Shown piece after piece: positions 7,709 to 17,307 of a DNA stretch of 64,000 nt. The notes under the pieces were generated by a model. It had not been told where the DNA came from, searched no databases, and worked only from the letters and a program-made list of their open reading frames with translations. The stretch lies in assembly GCF_051650185.1 (NCBI RefSeq), contig NZ_JBOFIN010000125.1, forward strand, positions 1 to 64,000, written 5' to 3'. Each line of letters starts with the position of its first letter. The stretch's first letter is position 1. A program made the translations under genes and the position numbers. The DNA comes from Scandinavium sp051650185 (GTDB lineage: Bacteria > Pseudomonadota > Gammaproteobacteria > Enterobacterales > Enterobacteriaceae).

Positions 7709-9258
7709 TGGATCCTTCAATCTGGGCAGGCCTGCTGACGCTGGTCGTCCTGGAGATTGTTCTTGGTATCGATAACCTGGTGTTTATTGCCATCCTGGCC
7801 GACAAGCTGCCACCCAAACAGCGTGATAAAGCGCGTTTAATCGGTCTGTCGTTGGCGCTGTTCATGCGTCTTGGCCTGCTGTCGGTCATTTCGTGGATGG
7901 TTACCCTGACCCAACCGCTGTTCAGCGTCATGGATTATTCGTTCTCGGGACGAGATCTGATCATGCTGTTCGGGGGTATTTTCCTGTTGTTCAAAGCCAC
8001 GACTGAGCTGCATGAGCGACTGGAAAACCGTCAACATGACGAAGGGCACGGCAAGGGTTATGCCAGCTTCTGGGTGGTTGTCGCGCAGATTGTGGTGCTG
8101 GACGCCGTGTTCTCCCTTGATGCGGTGATCACCGCCGTGGGCATGGTGAACCATCTGCCGGTGATGATGGCGGCCGTGGTGATTGCGATGATTGTGATGC
8201 TGGTGGCGTCAAAGCCGCTGACTAACTTCGTCAACCAGCACCCGACGGTGGTCGTACTGTGTCTGAGCTTCCTGCTGATGATTGGCCTGAGCCTCGTCGC
8301 AGAAGGGTTTGGTTTCCATATTCCGAAAGGCTACCTGTACGCCGCGATTGGCTTCTCGATAATCATCGAACTGTTTAACCAGATTGCCCGTCGTAACTTC
8401 ATCAAGCACCAGTCAAACGTGCCGCTGCGCGCCCGTACCGCTGATGCGATCCTCCGTCTGATGGGCGGCCGCAAGCAAAACGTGGTGCAGCACGATGCCG
8501 AGAACCCGGTGGCTGTGCCTGTGCCGGAAGGGGCATTTGCTGATGAAGAACGCTACATGATCAACGGCGTGCTGACGCTGGCTTCGCGTTCAGTGCGCAG
8601 CATCATGACACCGCGCGGCGAAATCAGCTGGGTCGATGCCAACCTGAGCATGGATGAAATCCGCCAGCAGCTGTTGTCTTCGCCGCACAGCCTGTTCCCG
8701 GTGTGTCGCGGTGAGCTGGACGAAATCGTCGGGGTAGTGCGTGCCAAAGAGATGCTGGTGGCGCTGGAAGCAGGCGAAGATGTCGCCGCGATGGCTTCTG
8801 CTTCACCGGCGATAGTGGTGCCAGAAACGCTGGATCCGATTAATTTGTTAGGCGTTCTGCGCCGCGCCCGCGGCAGCTTTGTTATCGTGACCGACGAGTT
8901 CGGTATGGTGCAGGGTCTGGTGACACCGCTGGACGTGCTGGAAGCCATCGCGGGTGAATTCCCGGATGCTGACGAAACGCCAGAAATCGTCGCCGACGGC
9001 GACGGGTGGCTGGTGAAAGGTGGCACAGACCTGCACGCCTTACAGCAGGTTCTGGGACTGGATCATCTGCGTAATGACGACGATGATATCGCCACCGTGG
9101 CAGGCCTGGCGATTGCTGTGAACGGTCATATTCCACAGGCCGGTGATGTGCTGAGCGTCCCGCCGCTGGAGATAACCATCGTTGAAGCGAATAACTATCG
9201 AGTCGACCTGGTTCGCGTGGTGAAACAACCCTCGCTTCACGACGAAGAAGAAGAGTAA
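7696..9258 (+). CDS. yoaE: TerC-family membrane protein with CBS and CorC domains, YoaE
   Basis: A 520-residue protein. The N-terminal TerC domain (about 12-205) has around seven membrane helices with the conserved acidic motif EIVLGIDNLVF (20-30) and VFSLDAVITAVGM. A pair of CBS domains (about 300-420) and a C-terminal CorC/HlyC transporter-associated domain (about 430-510) follow. TerC proteins are implicated in metal ion export, including manganese, so YoaE is probably an inner-membrane metal ion transporter; the substrate is not shown by the sequence. The start ATG at 7696 has AGGAG at 7685-7689 upstream. Confidence 0.93.
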   Translation: MELLMDPSIWAGLLTLVVLEIVLGIDNLVFIAILADKLPPKQRDKARLIGLSLALFMRLGLLSVISWMVTLTQPLFSVMDYSFSGRDLIMLFGGIFLLFKATTELHERLENRQHDEGHGKGYASFWVVVAQIVVLDAVFSLDAVITAVGMVNHLPVMMAAVVIAMIVMLVASKPLTNFVNQHPTVVVLCLSFLLMIGLSLVAEGFGFHIPKGYLYAAIGFSIIIELFNQIARRNFIKHQSNVPLRARTADAILRLMGGRKQNVVQHDAENPVAVPVPEGAFADEERYMINGVLTLASRSVRSIMTPRGEISWVDANLSMDEIRQQLLSSPHSLFPVCRGELDEIVGVVRAKEMLVALEAGEDVAAMASASPAIVVPETLDPINLLGVLRRARGSFVIVTDEFGMVQGLVTPLDVLEAIAGEFPDADETPEIVADGDGWLVKGGTDLHALQQVLGLDHLRNDDDDIATVAGLAIAVNGHIPQAGDVLSVPPLEITIVEANNYRVDLVRVVKQPSLHDEEEE

Positions 9259-9261
9259 ACC

Positions 9262-10863
9262 TCACAATATAACGGGCAGCACATGCCCGTTATGCTCCTT
9301 CGGTGGGGAAGAACCGCCTTCGAGCCAGCGAGGAAAATCCGCGACGGGCATCGGCTTAGCATAAAGATAGCCCTGCAAAAAATGAACGCCATGGCGACGC
9401 AGATAATGCGCCTGCTGTGGCGTTTCTACCCCTTCAGCCACCAGTTCAATATTCAGCCTCTGACCCAAAGCAATAATGATATCCGTCACCGTTGAGTTCA
9501 CCGCGTCGGTACCAATCGCATTGGTGAAGGATTTATCAATTTTGAGAATATCCGGCCGAAGCTGTTCCAGCCAGGAAAGCGCGCTGCTGCCCGTACCAAA
9601 ATCATCAATCGCCAGGCGCACGCCTTTGCGATGCAGTTCCCGCACCAGCCTGTAATCCACGCCCTGAAGGTTGTCACGCTCTGTAATCTCAAGCACAAGC
9701 TGTTGCTGAGGGCGCGCGTTAAACCAGTATTGGTTCACATCCCGCAGTAAAGCACCCTGCAGAAAGTGGCTTGAGGAAACGTTAATGCTGATATCAAAAC
9801 GCGGGTCTGCCGGGAAATAGCCAATCTGGCGAATGGTTTCACTGATCACATAGCGCGTCAGCGGCGCGATAAGGTTTTCTCGCTCTGCCACAGGAATAAA
9901 AACTTCAGGGGATATCCAGCCCAGGCGAGGGTTGTTCCAGCGCAGCAAAATTTCCACGCCGTTGCACCGTTGAGTGCGGGTATCCAGCTGTGGCTGGCAA
10001 TAAAGTTCGAATTCGCGTCTCGCCATGCCAACCGTGATTTCACGCGTGAAACTCATCCTTCCGGCTGTCGCAAACCACGAAATGCCCGCCAGCAACAGGC
10101 TAAGAATAAGCGCCAACGGAGCCTGTGACGGGAGATCATCCAGCGCCAGCGCTGTTGCTCCAGGCGTGGTCACGCTGATACTGAACGGAAAAAGCTCGGA
10201 CTGGCGAGTGACAACCTTTTCGTCGTCAGTCAGCTGTAGCTGATCGCTTATCCCCTGTGATTCGCTGTAGTACCGGTTACCCACCGAGACAATTACTCGC
10301 TGGATCATGGGTTGTTGAGGCTCCAGTAAAAGGGAGCTCACGAGATGAATATTTATCGTCAGCATGACCCCATCCTCGCCGTCAGCGGAGGACGGGTACC
10401 ACTGAATCAGAATGGGCGAGCCTTTAATCAGAGACTGGTCAATCGACAGCAGCAATCTGGATTGCGCAGAAGGCAGTTCGGGCTGATTTTCCCGCAGGGC
10501 GACATCACGATCGCCGAAGACGCTGGAGCAGTAAATCACGCCAGATTTAACCAACGCGATAGAACGCAAGGTTTGCAATGCGGCGGCTTGTTTGCGCATC
10601 GGCAGGTGAACCGCTTCACAGCTTTGCCCGACCAGATTCACCAGTTCATGACGTTTCCCGGCAACTGGCATCAATACTTTGTCGAGAGTTTCCACAGCAT
10701 GGCGGGCATAGGCGTCGATCCGTTGCTGATTTACGCTGCGCTGCGAAATAAATCGCAGGCCAAAGGTCAGGAATAAAGCCAACAGCGCAACCAGCAAGCA
10801 AATCACAATTCGCTTGCGGCGATACCCCATGATCAGGTTTTGAGCTGTTTGCATGACGCGCAT
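9262..10863 (-). CDS. pdeY: CSS-EAL cyclic-di-GMP phosphodiesterase PdeY (YoaD)
   Basis: A 533-residue inner-membrane protein matching E. coli YoaD. It has helix 1 (about 17-36), a periplasmic CSS sensor domain with C112-S-S and a partner cysteine C82, helix 2 (about 245-265), then a cytoplasmic EAL domain (about 280-515). The EAL signature reads EILLRW and the metal-binding DDFGTG is intact, so activity as a c-di-GMP phosphodiesterase is expected. Family members are controlled by the redox state of the periplasmic cysteines. ATG 10863 is used; ATG 10854 (MQTAQ, as in E. coli) is an equally possible start. Convergent with yoaE. Confidence 0.93.
   Translation of the reverse strand: MRVMQTAQNLIMGYRRKRIVICLLVALLALFLTFGLRFISQRSVNQQRIDAYARHAVETLDKVLMPVAGKRHELVNLVGQSCEAVHLPMRKQAAALQTLRSIALVKSGVIYCSSVFGDRDVALRENQPELPSAQSRLLLSIDQSLIKGSPILIQWYPSSADGEDGVMLTINIHLVSSLLLEPQQPMIQRVIVSVGNRYYSESQGISDQLQLTDDEKVVTRQSELFPFSISVTTPGATALALDDLPSQAPLALILSLLLAGISWFATAGRMSFTREITVGMARREFELYCQPQLDTRTQRCNGVEILLRWNNPRLGWISPEVFIPVAERENLIAPLTRYVISETIRQIGYFPADPRFDISINVSSSHFLQGALLRDVNQYWFNARPQQQLVLEITERDNLQGVDYRLVRELHRKGVRLAIDDFGTGSSALSWLEQLRPDILKIDKSFTNAIGTDAVNSTVTDIIIALGQRLNIELVAEGVETPQQAHYLRRHGVHFLQGYLYAKPMPVADFPRWLEGGSSPPKEHNGHVLPVIL
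9269..9293. repeat. Perfect inverted repeat at the yoaE/pdeY convergence
   Basis: ATAACGGGCA and its exact complement flank a 5-base loop. The repeat sits in the last codons of pdeY and just after the yoaE stop. It has no T-run and could act as a weak transcription end signal for yoaE. Confidence 0.4.
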
Positions 10864-10944
10864 CCACTCCGCTGAACGCCGACCAGAATGTCAGTGTTAA
10901 CAGAGCAAGTGTAGTGCTCTATGGCTAAAAAAAGGGGAGAGGTA

Positions 10945-10976
10945 TAAAAAATCGCCCATCTGTGGGAGATGGGCGA
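10945..10976 (-). terminator. Terminator of sdaA
   Basis: On the minus strand the 10-bp stem TCGCCCATCT/AGATGGGCGA with a 5-base loop is followed by six T. It lies nine bases after the sdaA stop. Confidence 0.9.
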
Positions 10977-10984
10977 GGGGGGTT

Positions 10985-12349
10985 TTAGTCACATTGCACT
11001 TTGATGGCCAGACCGCCGCGCGAGGTTTCGCGGTATTTGGCGTTCATGTCTTTGCCGGTCTCGTACATGGTTTCAATGACTTTATCGAGTGAAACACGCG
11101 GTTCGCTGGTGCGGCGCATAGCCATACGAGCGGAGTTGATGGCCTTCACGGAGGCAATCGCATTACGCTCAATACATGGCACTTGCACCTGTCCGGCGAC
11201 CGGGTCGCAGGTGAGGCCGAGGTTGTGTTCCATGCCAATCTCTGCGGCCACACAAACCTGTTCAGGGCTTGCGCCCAGCAGTTCTGCAAGGCCAGCGGCG
11301 GCCATCGAACAGGCCACACCCACTTCACCCTGACAGCCGACTTCTGCGCCAGAAATAGAGGCGTTCATTTTGTACAGCGCGCCAATTGCACCGGACGCGA
11401 GGAAATAGCGAATGTAGCTTTCCGGGCTAACCGGCTCGATAAAGTGGTTGTAGTACGCCAGCACCGCCGGAACGATACCGCATGCGCCATTGGTTGGCGC
11501 GGTGACCACACGGCCACCCGCAGCGTTTTCTTCGTTAACGGCGAGCGCAAACATGTTGACCCAGTCAACGACGGTCATCGGATCGCTGTTGGTTTTGTCC
11601 TGGCTGACCAGCATACGACGAAGTGCTGCGGCACGACGTGGAACACGCAATGGCCCAGGCAACACGCCTTCGGTATTTAAACCGCGATCGATACAGGCCT
11701 GCATGGTCTGCCAGACGTTAGCAAAATAGTCTTCAATTTCTTTTTTGCTGTGCAGCGCCAGTTCGTTCTGCATCACCATGCCGGAAAGTGACAGGCCGGT
11801 TTCTTTGCAGTAGTCCAGCATCTCTTTGGCAGACTTAAACGGATACGGCACCTTCACATCACCGCTGACGTCCTGCCCAAAATGCTCTTCATCGACGATG
11901 AAACCACCGCCGATAGAGTAATAGGTCTTGCTGTAAATGACTTTCTCGCCCGCGAAAGCATGAATCGACATGCCGTTTTCATGCAGGGAGAGGTTGTCAC
12001 TGCGAAAACGCATGCCGTCATCCTGCGGGAAATCCACTTCGCGACGGCCCTGGGCCAGCAGCAGACGCCCGCGGGATTCTACATCACGGATAAACGCCGG
12101 GATGGCGTCGATATCGACGGTATCGGGCATGTTGCCTGCCAGACCCATAATAATGGCGATATCGGTATGGTGGCCTTTGCCGGTCAATGACAGTGAACCA
12201 TAAACGTCAACCGCCACGCGGGTAACGTCATCGATCATTCCCTTTTCGACCAGGTCATCGACGAACTGTTTACCGGCCTTCATCGGGCCTACAGTGTGGG
12301 AAGATGAGGGGCCAATCCCCACCTTGAACATGTCGAATATACTAATCAC
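10985..12349 (-). CDS. sdaA: L-serine dehydratase (deaminase) 1
   Basis: A 454-residue iron-sulfur L-serine deaminase, the same length and nearly the same sequence as E. coli SdaA. It converts L-serine to pyruvate and ammonia in the cytoplasm. The beta-domain signature GIGPSSSHTVGPMKAG (11-26) is present. Cysteines of the 4Fe-4S-binding C-terminal half occur in GCQGEVGVACS (C339, C347) and LTCDPVAG (C381). Single gene with its own promoter region (12350-12523) and terminator. In E. coli it is controlled by leucine/Lrp; no site was assigned here. Confidence 0.97.
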   Translation of the reverse strand: MISIFDMFKVGIGPSSSHTVGPMKAGKQFVDDLVEKGMIDDVTRVAVDVYGSLSLTGKGHHTDIAIIMGLAGNMPDTVDIDAIPAFIRDVESRGRLLLAQGRREVDFPQDDGMRFRSDNLSLHENGMSIHAFAGEKVIYSKTYYSIGGGFIVDEEHFGQDVSGDVKVPYPFKSAKEMLDYCKETGLSLSGMVMQNELALHSKKEIEDYFANVWQTMQACIDRGLNTEGVLPGPLRVPRRAAALRRMLVSQDKTNSDPMTVVDWVNMFALAVNEENAAGGRVVTAPTNGACGIVPAVLAYYNHFIEPVSPESYIRYFLASGAIGALYKMNASISGAEVGCQGEVGVACSMAAAGLAELLGASPEQVCVAAEIGMEHNLGLTCDPVAGQVQVPCIERNAIASVKAINSARMAMRRTSEPRVSLDKVIETMYETGKDMNAKYRETSRGGLAIKVQCD

Positions 12350-12523
12350 GCTAACACTCCTGACAGGGTTACCGGAAAGCTCCGATAACGATGTAATAAC
12401 TGCGCATAGTGTAAGAGGGAACCGGTAACGCAGCTTAACTATTCACATGAATTAAACTAATGCTTCACCTTGAATTTACTAATAGCGTAAGGCGGATCAC
12501 ATCAGCGCTATTCCACAGTATAG

Positions 12524-13102
12524 CTAAGGTTTAAGACCGACTTGCAGCGCCAGCTCACGAATAATGCCTGCGGTCATTCCCCAGACAAAATAATGCTGAT
12601 ACCACGAGAGCCATACGCGGTGTGAATTGCCGCGACGATGGATATCCAGCGGGTGATAGCGCCCAAGACGCAGTGCTTCGGCGAGCGGCATTTCGAACAC
12701 CGCAGCCACTTCATCTTCGCTGGCATGATAATGAAGGTCGGGCGGGATGATGCCCACGACAGGCGTGACCTGAAAACCTGTGACGCTATCCACGGGTGGG
12801 AGCACGCCCAAAATTTCAACCGAAGAGGGGGGGATCGCGACTTCTTCCTGCGCTTCACGCAGTGCGGCCGCAATCAGCGACGCATCACTGCTGTCGACTG
12901 CACCACCGGGAAAAGCGACTTGCCCGGCATGTTTACGCAGTTGCGAAGAGCGTTTGGTCAACAGCAGGCCCGGTTCTTCCCGGCGCACGATGGGGATCAG
13001 CACCGCCGCTTGTCTTTGATTCAGTGACGCCCTGGTTGGCTGCGGGCGCAAAAGCTGAAAGCGGGAAATAAACTCATCAAGTTTAAGGTCCGGGTGCTGC
13101 AT
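12524..13102 (-). CDS. nudL: Nudix hydrolase NudL
   Basis: A 192-residue Nudix protein matching E. coli YeaB/NudL, a putative CoA-pyrophosphatase. The UPF0035 signature LRKHAGQVAFPGGA is followed by the Nudix box with the catalytic REAQEEV segment. It begins three bases after the pabB stop, so the two form an operon. The physiological substrate is not certain; its relatives hydrolyse CoA and CoA derivatives. Confidence 0.94.
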   Translation of the reverse strand: MQHPDLKLDEFISRFQLLRPQPTRASLNQRQAAVLIPIVRREEPGLLLTKRSSQLRKHAGQVAFPGGAVDSSDASLIAAALREAQEEVAIPPSSVEILGVLPPVDSVTGFQVTPVVGIIPPDLHYHASEDEVAAVFEMPLAEALRLGRYHPLDIHRRGNSHRVWLSWYQHYFVWGMTAGIIRELALQVGLKP

Positions 13103-13105
13103 GCG

Positions 13106-14461
13106 TTAAGACTCCAGTTGTCGCAGGATACGGTTGACTTTATCAAAAGTTTCCTGATATTCCGCTTGCTCTTCGCTGTCGGCGACGATACCGCCACCTG
13201 CGGAGCAAGAGAGCTTACCCTGAGTGGCCGTCAGAGTACGGATAGTAATGCTGGTATCCATTGTGCCGCAAAAGCTGAGATAGCCAATGCTGCCACACCA
13301 CGCATTGCGGCGATGCGGCTCCAGTTCATCAATGATTTCCATCGCTCTGACTTTCGGCGCGCCGGTTATCGAACCGCCAGGAAACGCTGCGCGCAGGAGA
13401 TCGGTGGCGTGCAGATGACCGGGCAATTCAGCCGTTATCGTACTCACCAGATGATGCACCGCCGGGAAAGGTTCAACGACAAACAGTTCGGGGACGCGAA
13501 CGCTGCCGGGCACGGCAACGCGGCCAATATCATTGCGCATCAAGTCCACAATCATCAGATTCTCCGCCCGATCTTTTGGCGAAAGCCGGAGCTTTTCTGC
13601 CTGTTGCGCATCGGCGACCGGGTCGGACAGCCGCGGCAGAGTGCCTTTAATGGGGCGCGTCTGGATATGTCCTGCCTCAAGGTGAATAAAACGCTCAGGC
13701 GAAAGACTCAAAATAGCGCTTTGAGGCAGGCGCAGAAACGCGCTGAAAGGCGCACGGTTTGAGGCGTTCAGATGCTTAAAGGCCTGCCACTCGTCGCCGC
13801 GATACTCGGCCTGAAAGCGCTGGGCAAGATTGACCTGATAACAGTCGCCGCTTTGCAGATACGCCTGCACCTGGCGAAACTTTTCGCCGTATGTTTCGCG
13901 AGTCATGTTGGATTGCCAGGCGGAAGTCAGCGCGAAATCGACGGGCTTCGCGTTTGAACAGCTTTCAAGCCAGGCGAGGCGAAGGTTCGGGTCGTCATAG
14001 CTCAATAAAGACACCACTTCGCGGTGATGGTCGACAATCAACGCCCAGCGATAAATCCCGACGGCCATATCTGGCGTATCAAGATCTGCCCCGGCTTGTT
14101 CCGGCAGGGATTCGAAACGGCGGCCAAGATCATAACCGAACAAACCCAGTGCGCCGCCCTGGAAAGGATAATCCGCATTTATAGTCGGGTTAATCTGATG
14201 CTTTATGAGGGCCTGTTTCAGTAACAACAACGGATCATCGGCAGATTCACAACTATGCCCGTCTTCTTCAATGCGCGTGATCTTTCCGCAGGTTTGCAGC
14301 GTCGCAACAGGATCGGCGACCACGATATCAAAACGGTTGTGAGCATGGTCTGCGTGCCCGGAGTGCAGCAGCATTGCCCAGGGCCGGGATGAAAGCGGGG
14401 AAAAATAGTGTTCAGCGGCATCAGCGCGCCAGGGAAGCGTAATGACAGCAGGGGACAACAT
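13106..14461 (-). CDS. pabB: Aminodeoxychorismate synthase component I
   Basis: A 451-residue chorismate-binding enzyme. With PabA it makes 4-amino-4-deoxychorismate on the way to p-aminobenzoate and folate. The family marker lysine is in PIKGT (K272), followed by the conserved FPGGSITGAPK and EIIDELEP segments. The ATG at 14461 is chosen because TGAGG lies just upstream. The TTG at 14470 would overlap that ribosome site, although it would match the E. coli N-terminus slightly better. Upstream of nudL in the same operon. Confidence 0.96.
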   Translation of the reverse strand: MLSPAVITLPWRADAAEHYFSPLSSRPWAMLLHSGHADHAHNRFDIVVADPVATLQTCGKITRIEEDGHSCESADDPLLLLKQALIKHQINPTINADYPFQGGALGLFGYDLGRRFESLPEQAGADLDTPDMAVGIYRWALIVDHHREVVSLLSYDDPNLRLAWLESCSNAKPVDFALTSAWQSNMTRETYGEKFRQVQAYLQSGDCYQVNLAQRFQAEYRGDEWQAFKHLNASNRAPFSAFLRLPQSAILSLSPERFIHLEAGHIQTRPIKGTLPRLSDPVADAQQAEKLRLSPKDRAENLMIVDLMRNDIGRVAVPGSVRVPELFVVEPFPAVHHLVSTITAELPGHLHATDLLRAAFPGGSITGAPKVRAMEIIDELEPHRRNAWCGSIGYLSFCGTMDTSITIRTLTATQGKLSCSAGGGIVADSEEQAEYQETFDKVNRILRQLES

Positions 14462-14546
14462 CGACCTCAATCCATCTGCGCCGCCTGCTGGCTATGTGGC
14501 AGGTGGCATGAAATAATAAGCGTCCACAATGTAGCAGGAGTTCACC

Positions 14547-14744
14547 ATGTTTGCAGGTTTACCTTCACTGAGTCATGAGCAGCAGCAACAAGCCGTCGAG
14601 CGCATTCAGGAATTAATGACACAGGGAATGAGTAGCGGGGAAGCAATTCAACTGGTGGCTCAGGAGCTACGCGCGAATCATACCGGCGAGCAGATCGTCG
14701 CGCGCTTCGAGGATGAAGACGAGGACGAAGACGAAGACGAGTAA
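14547..14744 (+). CDS. yoaH: Small acidic protein YoaH
   Basis: A 65-residue UPF0181 protein matching E. coli YoaH (59 residues) through MFAGLPSL and EQIVARFEDE. Function unknown. The C-terminus is an extended Glu-Asp repeat (EDEDEDEDEDE) encoded by a short GAC/GAA-GAG tandem run at about 14709-14741, longer than the E. coli tail. AGGAG at 14537-14541 precedes the ATG. It is divergent from pabB. Confidence 0.92.
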   Translation: MFAGLPSLSHEQQQQAVERIQELMTQGMSSGEAIQLVAQELRANHTGEQIVARFEDEDEDEDEDE

Positions 14745-14761
14745 TTCTGGCTGGCTGACTG

Positions 14762-14843
14762 GCTGGCGGCGCTAAGCTTGCACAGGCCTACTCACTGCCA
14801 TTTTGCGGCTTTTGTAGGCCGGGTTAGCTTAGCGCCACCCGGC
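14762..14843. repeat. REP pair (BIME) between yoaH and yoaB
   Basis: Two inverted REP units, 14762-14791 ending GGCCTAC and 14814-14843 starting GTAGGCCGGG, face each other between convergent genes. They belong to the standard enterobacterial palindromic family. Confidence 0.8.
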
Positions 14844-14854
14844 AAAGGGCAAAA

Positions 14855-15199
14855 TCAGACAGCCGCGATGATTTTAATCTCAACCTTATACTGAGGTTTC
14901 ATCAGCCCGGCCTGCACGGTGCAACGCACCGGCGCATGACCGGCCACCACCCACGCATCCCACGCTTTATTCATCGCAGCAAAATCTGCCTTATCAGCGA
15001 GAAAAATGGTCGCGTCGAGAATGCGAGATTTATCGCTACCCTGTTTTTCCAGGATTTTATCAATCTGCGCCAGGGTATTGGCGGTTTGTTCAAATGCATC
15101 CGCATCCAGGTTTTCCGGTACGCCGGTGTAGTAGATAGTCTGGTTGTGAATGACAACATCAGACCAGCGGGCTTCTGCATCAATACGAACAATCGTCAT
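14855..15199 (-). CDS. yoaB: RidA-family protein YoaB
   Basis: A 114-residue member of the RidA/YjgF superfamily, nearly identical to E. coli YoaB. RidA itself hydrolyses reactive enamine/imine intermediates released by PLP enzymes. YoaB belongs to a separate subgroup and its substrate is not established. The C-terminal family signature APVRCTVQAGL with the conserved arginine (R98) is intact. Single gene divergent from yoaA. Confidence 0.93.
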   Translation of the reverse strand: MTIVRIDAEARWSDVVIHNQTIYYTGVPENLDADAFEQTANTLAQIDKILEKQGSDKSRILDATIFLADKADFAAMNKAWDAWVVAGHAPVRCTVQAGLMKPQYKVEIKIIAAV

Positions 15200-15328
15200 T
15201 TCAGTGTCCTCTTAGGCTTCCATTTAAACGCGGCAAGAGTGCCACAATGTGGCGGCTGCGTCACCCATTTGGCTGGCACAACGCCCCCTGCACTGACATA
15301 ATCACTGTCCAGATTTACAGGGGGCAGT

Positions 15329-17239
15329 GTGACGGACGATTTTGCAACAGACGGGCAGCTCGCGAAAGCGATCCCCGGATTTAAACCCCGCGAACCGCAG
15401 CGGCAGATGGCTGAGGCGGTTACGCACGCCATCAATGAAACGCGTCCGCTGGTGGTTGAAGCGGGCACCGGCACAGGCAAAACCTACGCTTACCTTGCCC
15501 CTGCGCTGCGCGCCAATAAAAAAGTCATTATTTCTACGGGCTCTAAAGCTTTGCAGGATCAGCTTTACAGTCGCGATTTACCGACGGTGGCCAAAGCCCT
15601 GGAATTTAAGGGCAAGGTCGCGTTGTTGAAAGGGCGCTCAAACTATCTTTGTCTGGAGCGCCTTGAACAGCAGGCGTTAGCCGGTGGCGATTTGCCAGTT
15701 CAGACGCTGAGCGATGTCATTCTTCTGCGTAGTTGGTCAAATCAGACTGTGGATGGCGATATCAGCACCTGCGTTAGCGTGGCGGAAGACTCACAGGCCT
15801 GGCCGCTGGTTACCAGTACCAATGACAACTGTCTGGGCAGTGACTGCCCGCTGTACAAAGACTGTTTTGTGGTGAAAGCGCGTAAAAAAGCGATGGATGC
15901 CGACGTGGTGGTCGTGAACCATCACCTGTTCCTTGCTGATATGGTGGTGAAAGAGAGCGGCTTTGCGGAGCTGATCCCCGAGGCTGAAGTGATGATTTTC
16001 GATGAAGCTCATCAGCTTCCGGATATCGCCAGCCAGTATTTCGGTCAGTCGCTTTCCAGCCGCCAGCTTTTGGATATGGCAAAAGACATCACCATTGCCT
16101 ACCGCACTGAGCTCAGAGACACCCAGCAGTTGCAAAAGTGCTCCGACCGTCTGGCCCAAGCGACGCAGGATTTTCGCCTGCAGCTGGGTGAGCCAGGCTA
16201 TCGCGGCAATTTGCGCGAGCTTCTGGCTGACAGCGGCATTCAGCGAGCGCTGCTGCTGCTCGATGATGCGCTCGAACTCTGTTATGACGTGGCGAAACTT
16301 TCTCTAGGCCGCTCCGCCTTGCTGGATGCGGCATTTGAACGCGCCACGCTTTATCGCGCACGGCTCAAACGTTTAAAAGAGATCAACCAGCCTGGCTTCA
16401 GCTACTGGTATGAATGTACTTCCCGGCATTTCACGCTGGCGTTAACGCCGCTGACGGTCGCCGACAAATTTAAAGAAGTGATGGCACAAAAAGAGGGGAG
16501 CTGGATTTTCACCTCCGCGACGCTATCGGTAAATGACGATTTGCATCACTTTACCGCTCGCCTTGGCATTGATGATGCGCAATCGCTACTGCTGCCAAGC
16601 CCCTTCGATTATGCGACCCAGGCCTTGCTGTGCGTGCCGCGAAACTTACCGTCACCGAATCAGCCCGGTGGCGCCAAGCAACTGGCGACCATGCTGCGCC
16701 CGATGATTGAAGCGAACAACGGCCGCTGTTTTATGCTTTGCACTTCGCACGCCATGATGCGCGAGCTGGCGGAGCATTTCCGTGCCATGCTGGATTTGCC
16801 GGTCTTATTGCAGGGCGAAACCAGCAAAGGCCAGTTGCTTCAACAGTTCGTGAGTGCGGGTAACGCGCTACTGGTTGCGACCAGCAGCTTCTGGGAAGGT
16901 GTGGATGTGCGCGGCGATACGCTTTCGTTAGTGATTATCGATAAGCTGCCATTCACCTCACCGGAAGATCCGCTGCTGAAAGCACGCATGGAAGATTGCC
17001 GCTTACGCGGCGGCGATCCTTTCGATGAAGTGCAGTTACCAGATGCGGTGATTACCCTGAAGCAGGGTGTCGGGCGTTTAATTCGTGATGTGGACGACCG
17101 TGGCGTGCTGGTGATTTGCGATAACCGTCTGGTGATGCGTCCTTACGGGGCTGTGTTCCTGTCGAGCTTACCGCCCACGCCACGAACCCGTGATATCAGC
17201 CGCGCCGTGCGCTTTCTTGCCGGGTTGTCACTAACGTAA
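15329..17239 (+). CDS. yoaA: DinG/XPD-family iron-sulfur DNA helicase YoaA
   Basis: A 636-residue superfamily 2 helicase, the same length as E. coli YoaA. Walker A is GTGTGKT (46-52), followed by four cysteines that can hold the 4Fe-4S cluster (C108, C168, C173, C179). The DEAH box is at 225-228, and a QGVGRLIRD motif VI lies near the C-terminus. In E. coli YoaA pairs with the DNA polymerase chi subunit HolC in replication repair and azidothymidine tolerance. The GTG at 15329 follows GGGG (15321-15324). It lies 68 bp upstream of tsaB. Confidence 0.95.
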   Translation: MTDDFATDGQLAKAIPGFKPREPQRQMAEAVTHAINETRPLVVEAGTGTGKTYAYLAPALRANKKVIISTGSKALQDQLYSRDLPTVAKALEFKGKVALLKGRSNYLCLERLEQQALAGGDLPVQTLSDVILLRSWSNQTVDGDISTCVSVAEDSQAWPLVTSTNDNCLGSDCPLYKDCFVVKARKKAMDADVVVVNHHLFLADMVVKESGFAELIPEAEVMIFDEAHQLPDIASQYFGQSLSSRQLLDMAKDITIAYRTELRDTQQLQKCSDRLAQATQDFRLQLGEPGYRGNLRELLADSGIQRALLLLDDALELCYDVAKLSLGRSALLDAAFERATLYRARLKRLKEINQPGFSYWYECTSRHFTLALTPLTVADKFKEVMAQKEGSWIFTSATLSVNDDLHHFTARLGIDDAQSLLLPSPFDYATQALLCVPRNLPSPNQPGGAKQLATMLRPMIEANNGRCFMLCTSHAMMRELAEHFRAMLDLPVLLQGETSKGQLLQQFVSAGNALLVATSSFWEGVDVRGDTLSLVIIDKLPFTSPEDPLLKARMEDCRLRGGDPFDEVQLPDAVITLKQGVGRLIRDVDDRGVLVICDNRLVMRPYGAVFLSSLPPTPRTRDISRAVRFLAGLSLT

Positions 17240-17307
17240 TTTGTGACGAACTGTGTTAAGATGCGCGCCTTTTTTATTGAACGCTACCTGCGAGAGCGCA
17301 ACGTCCT

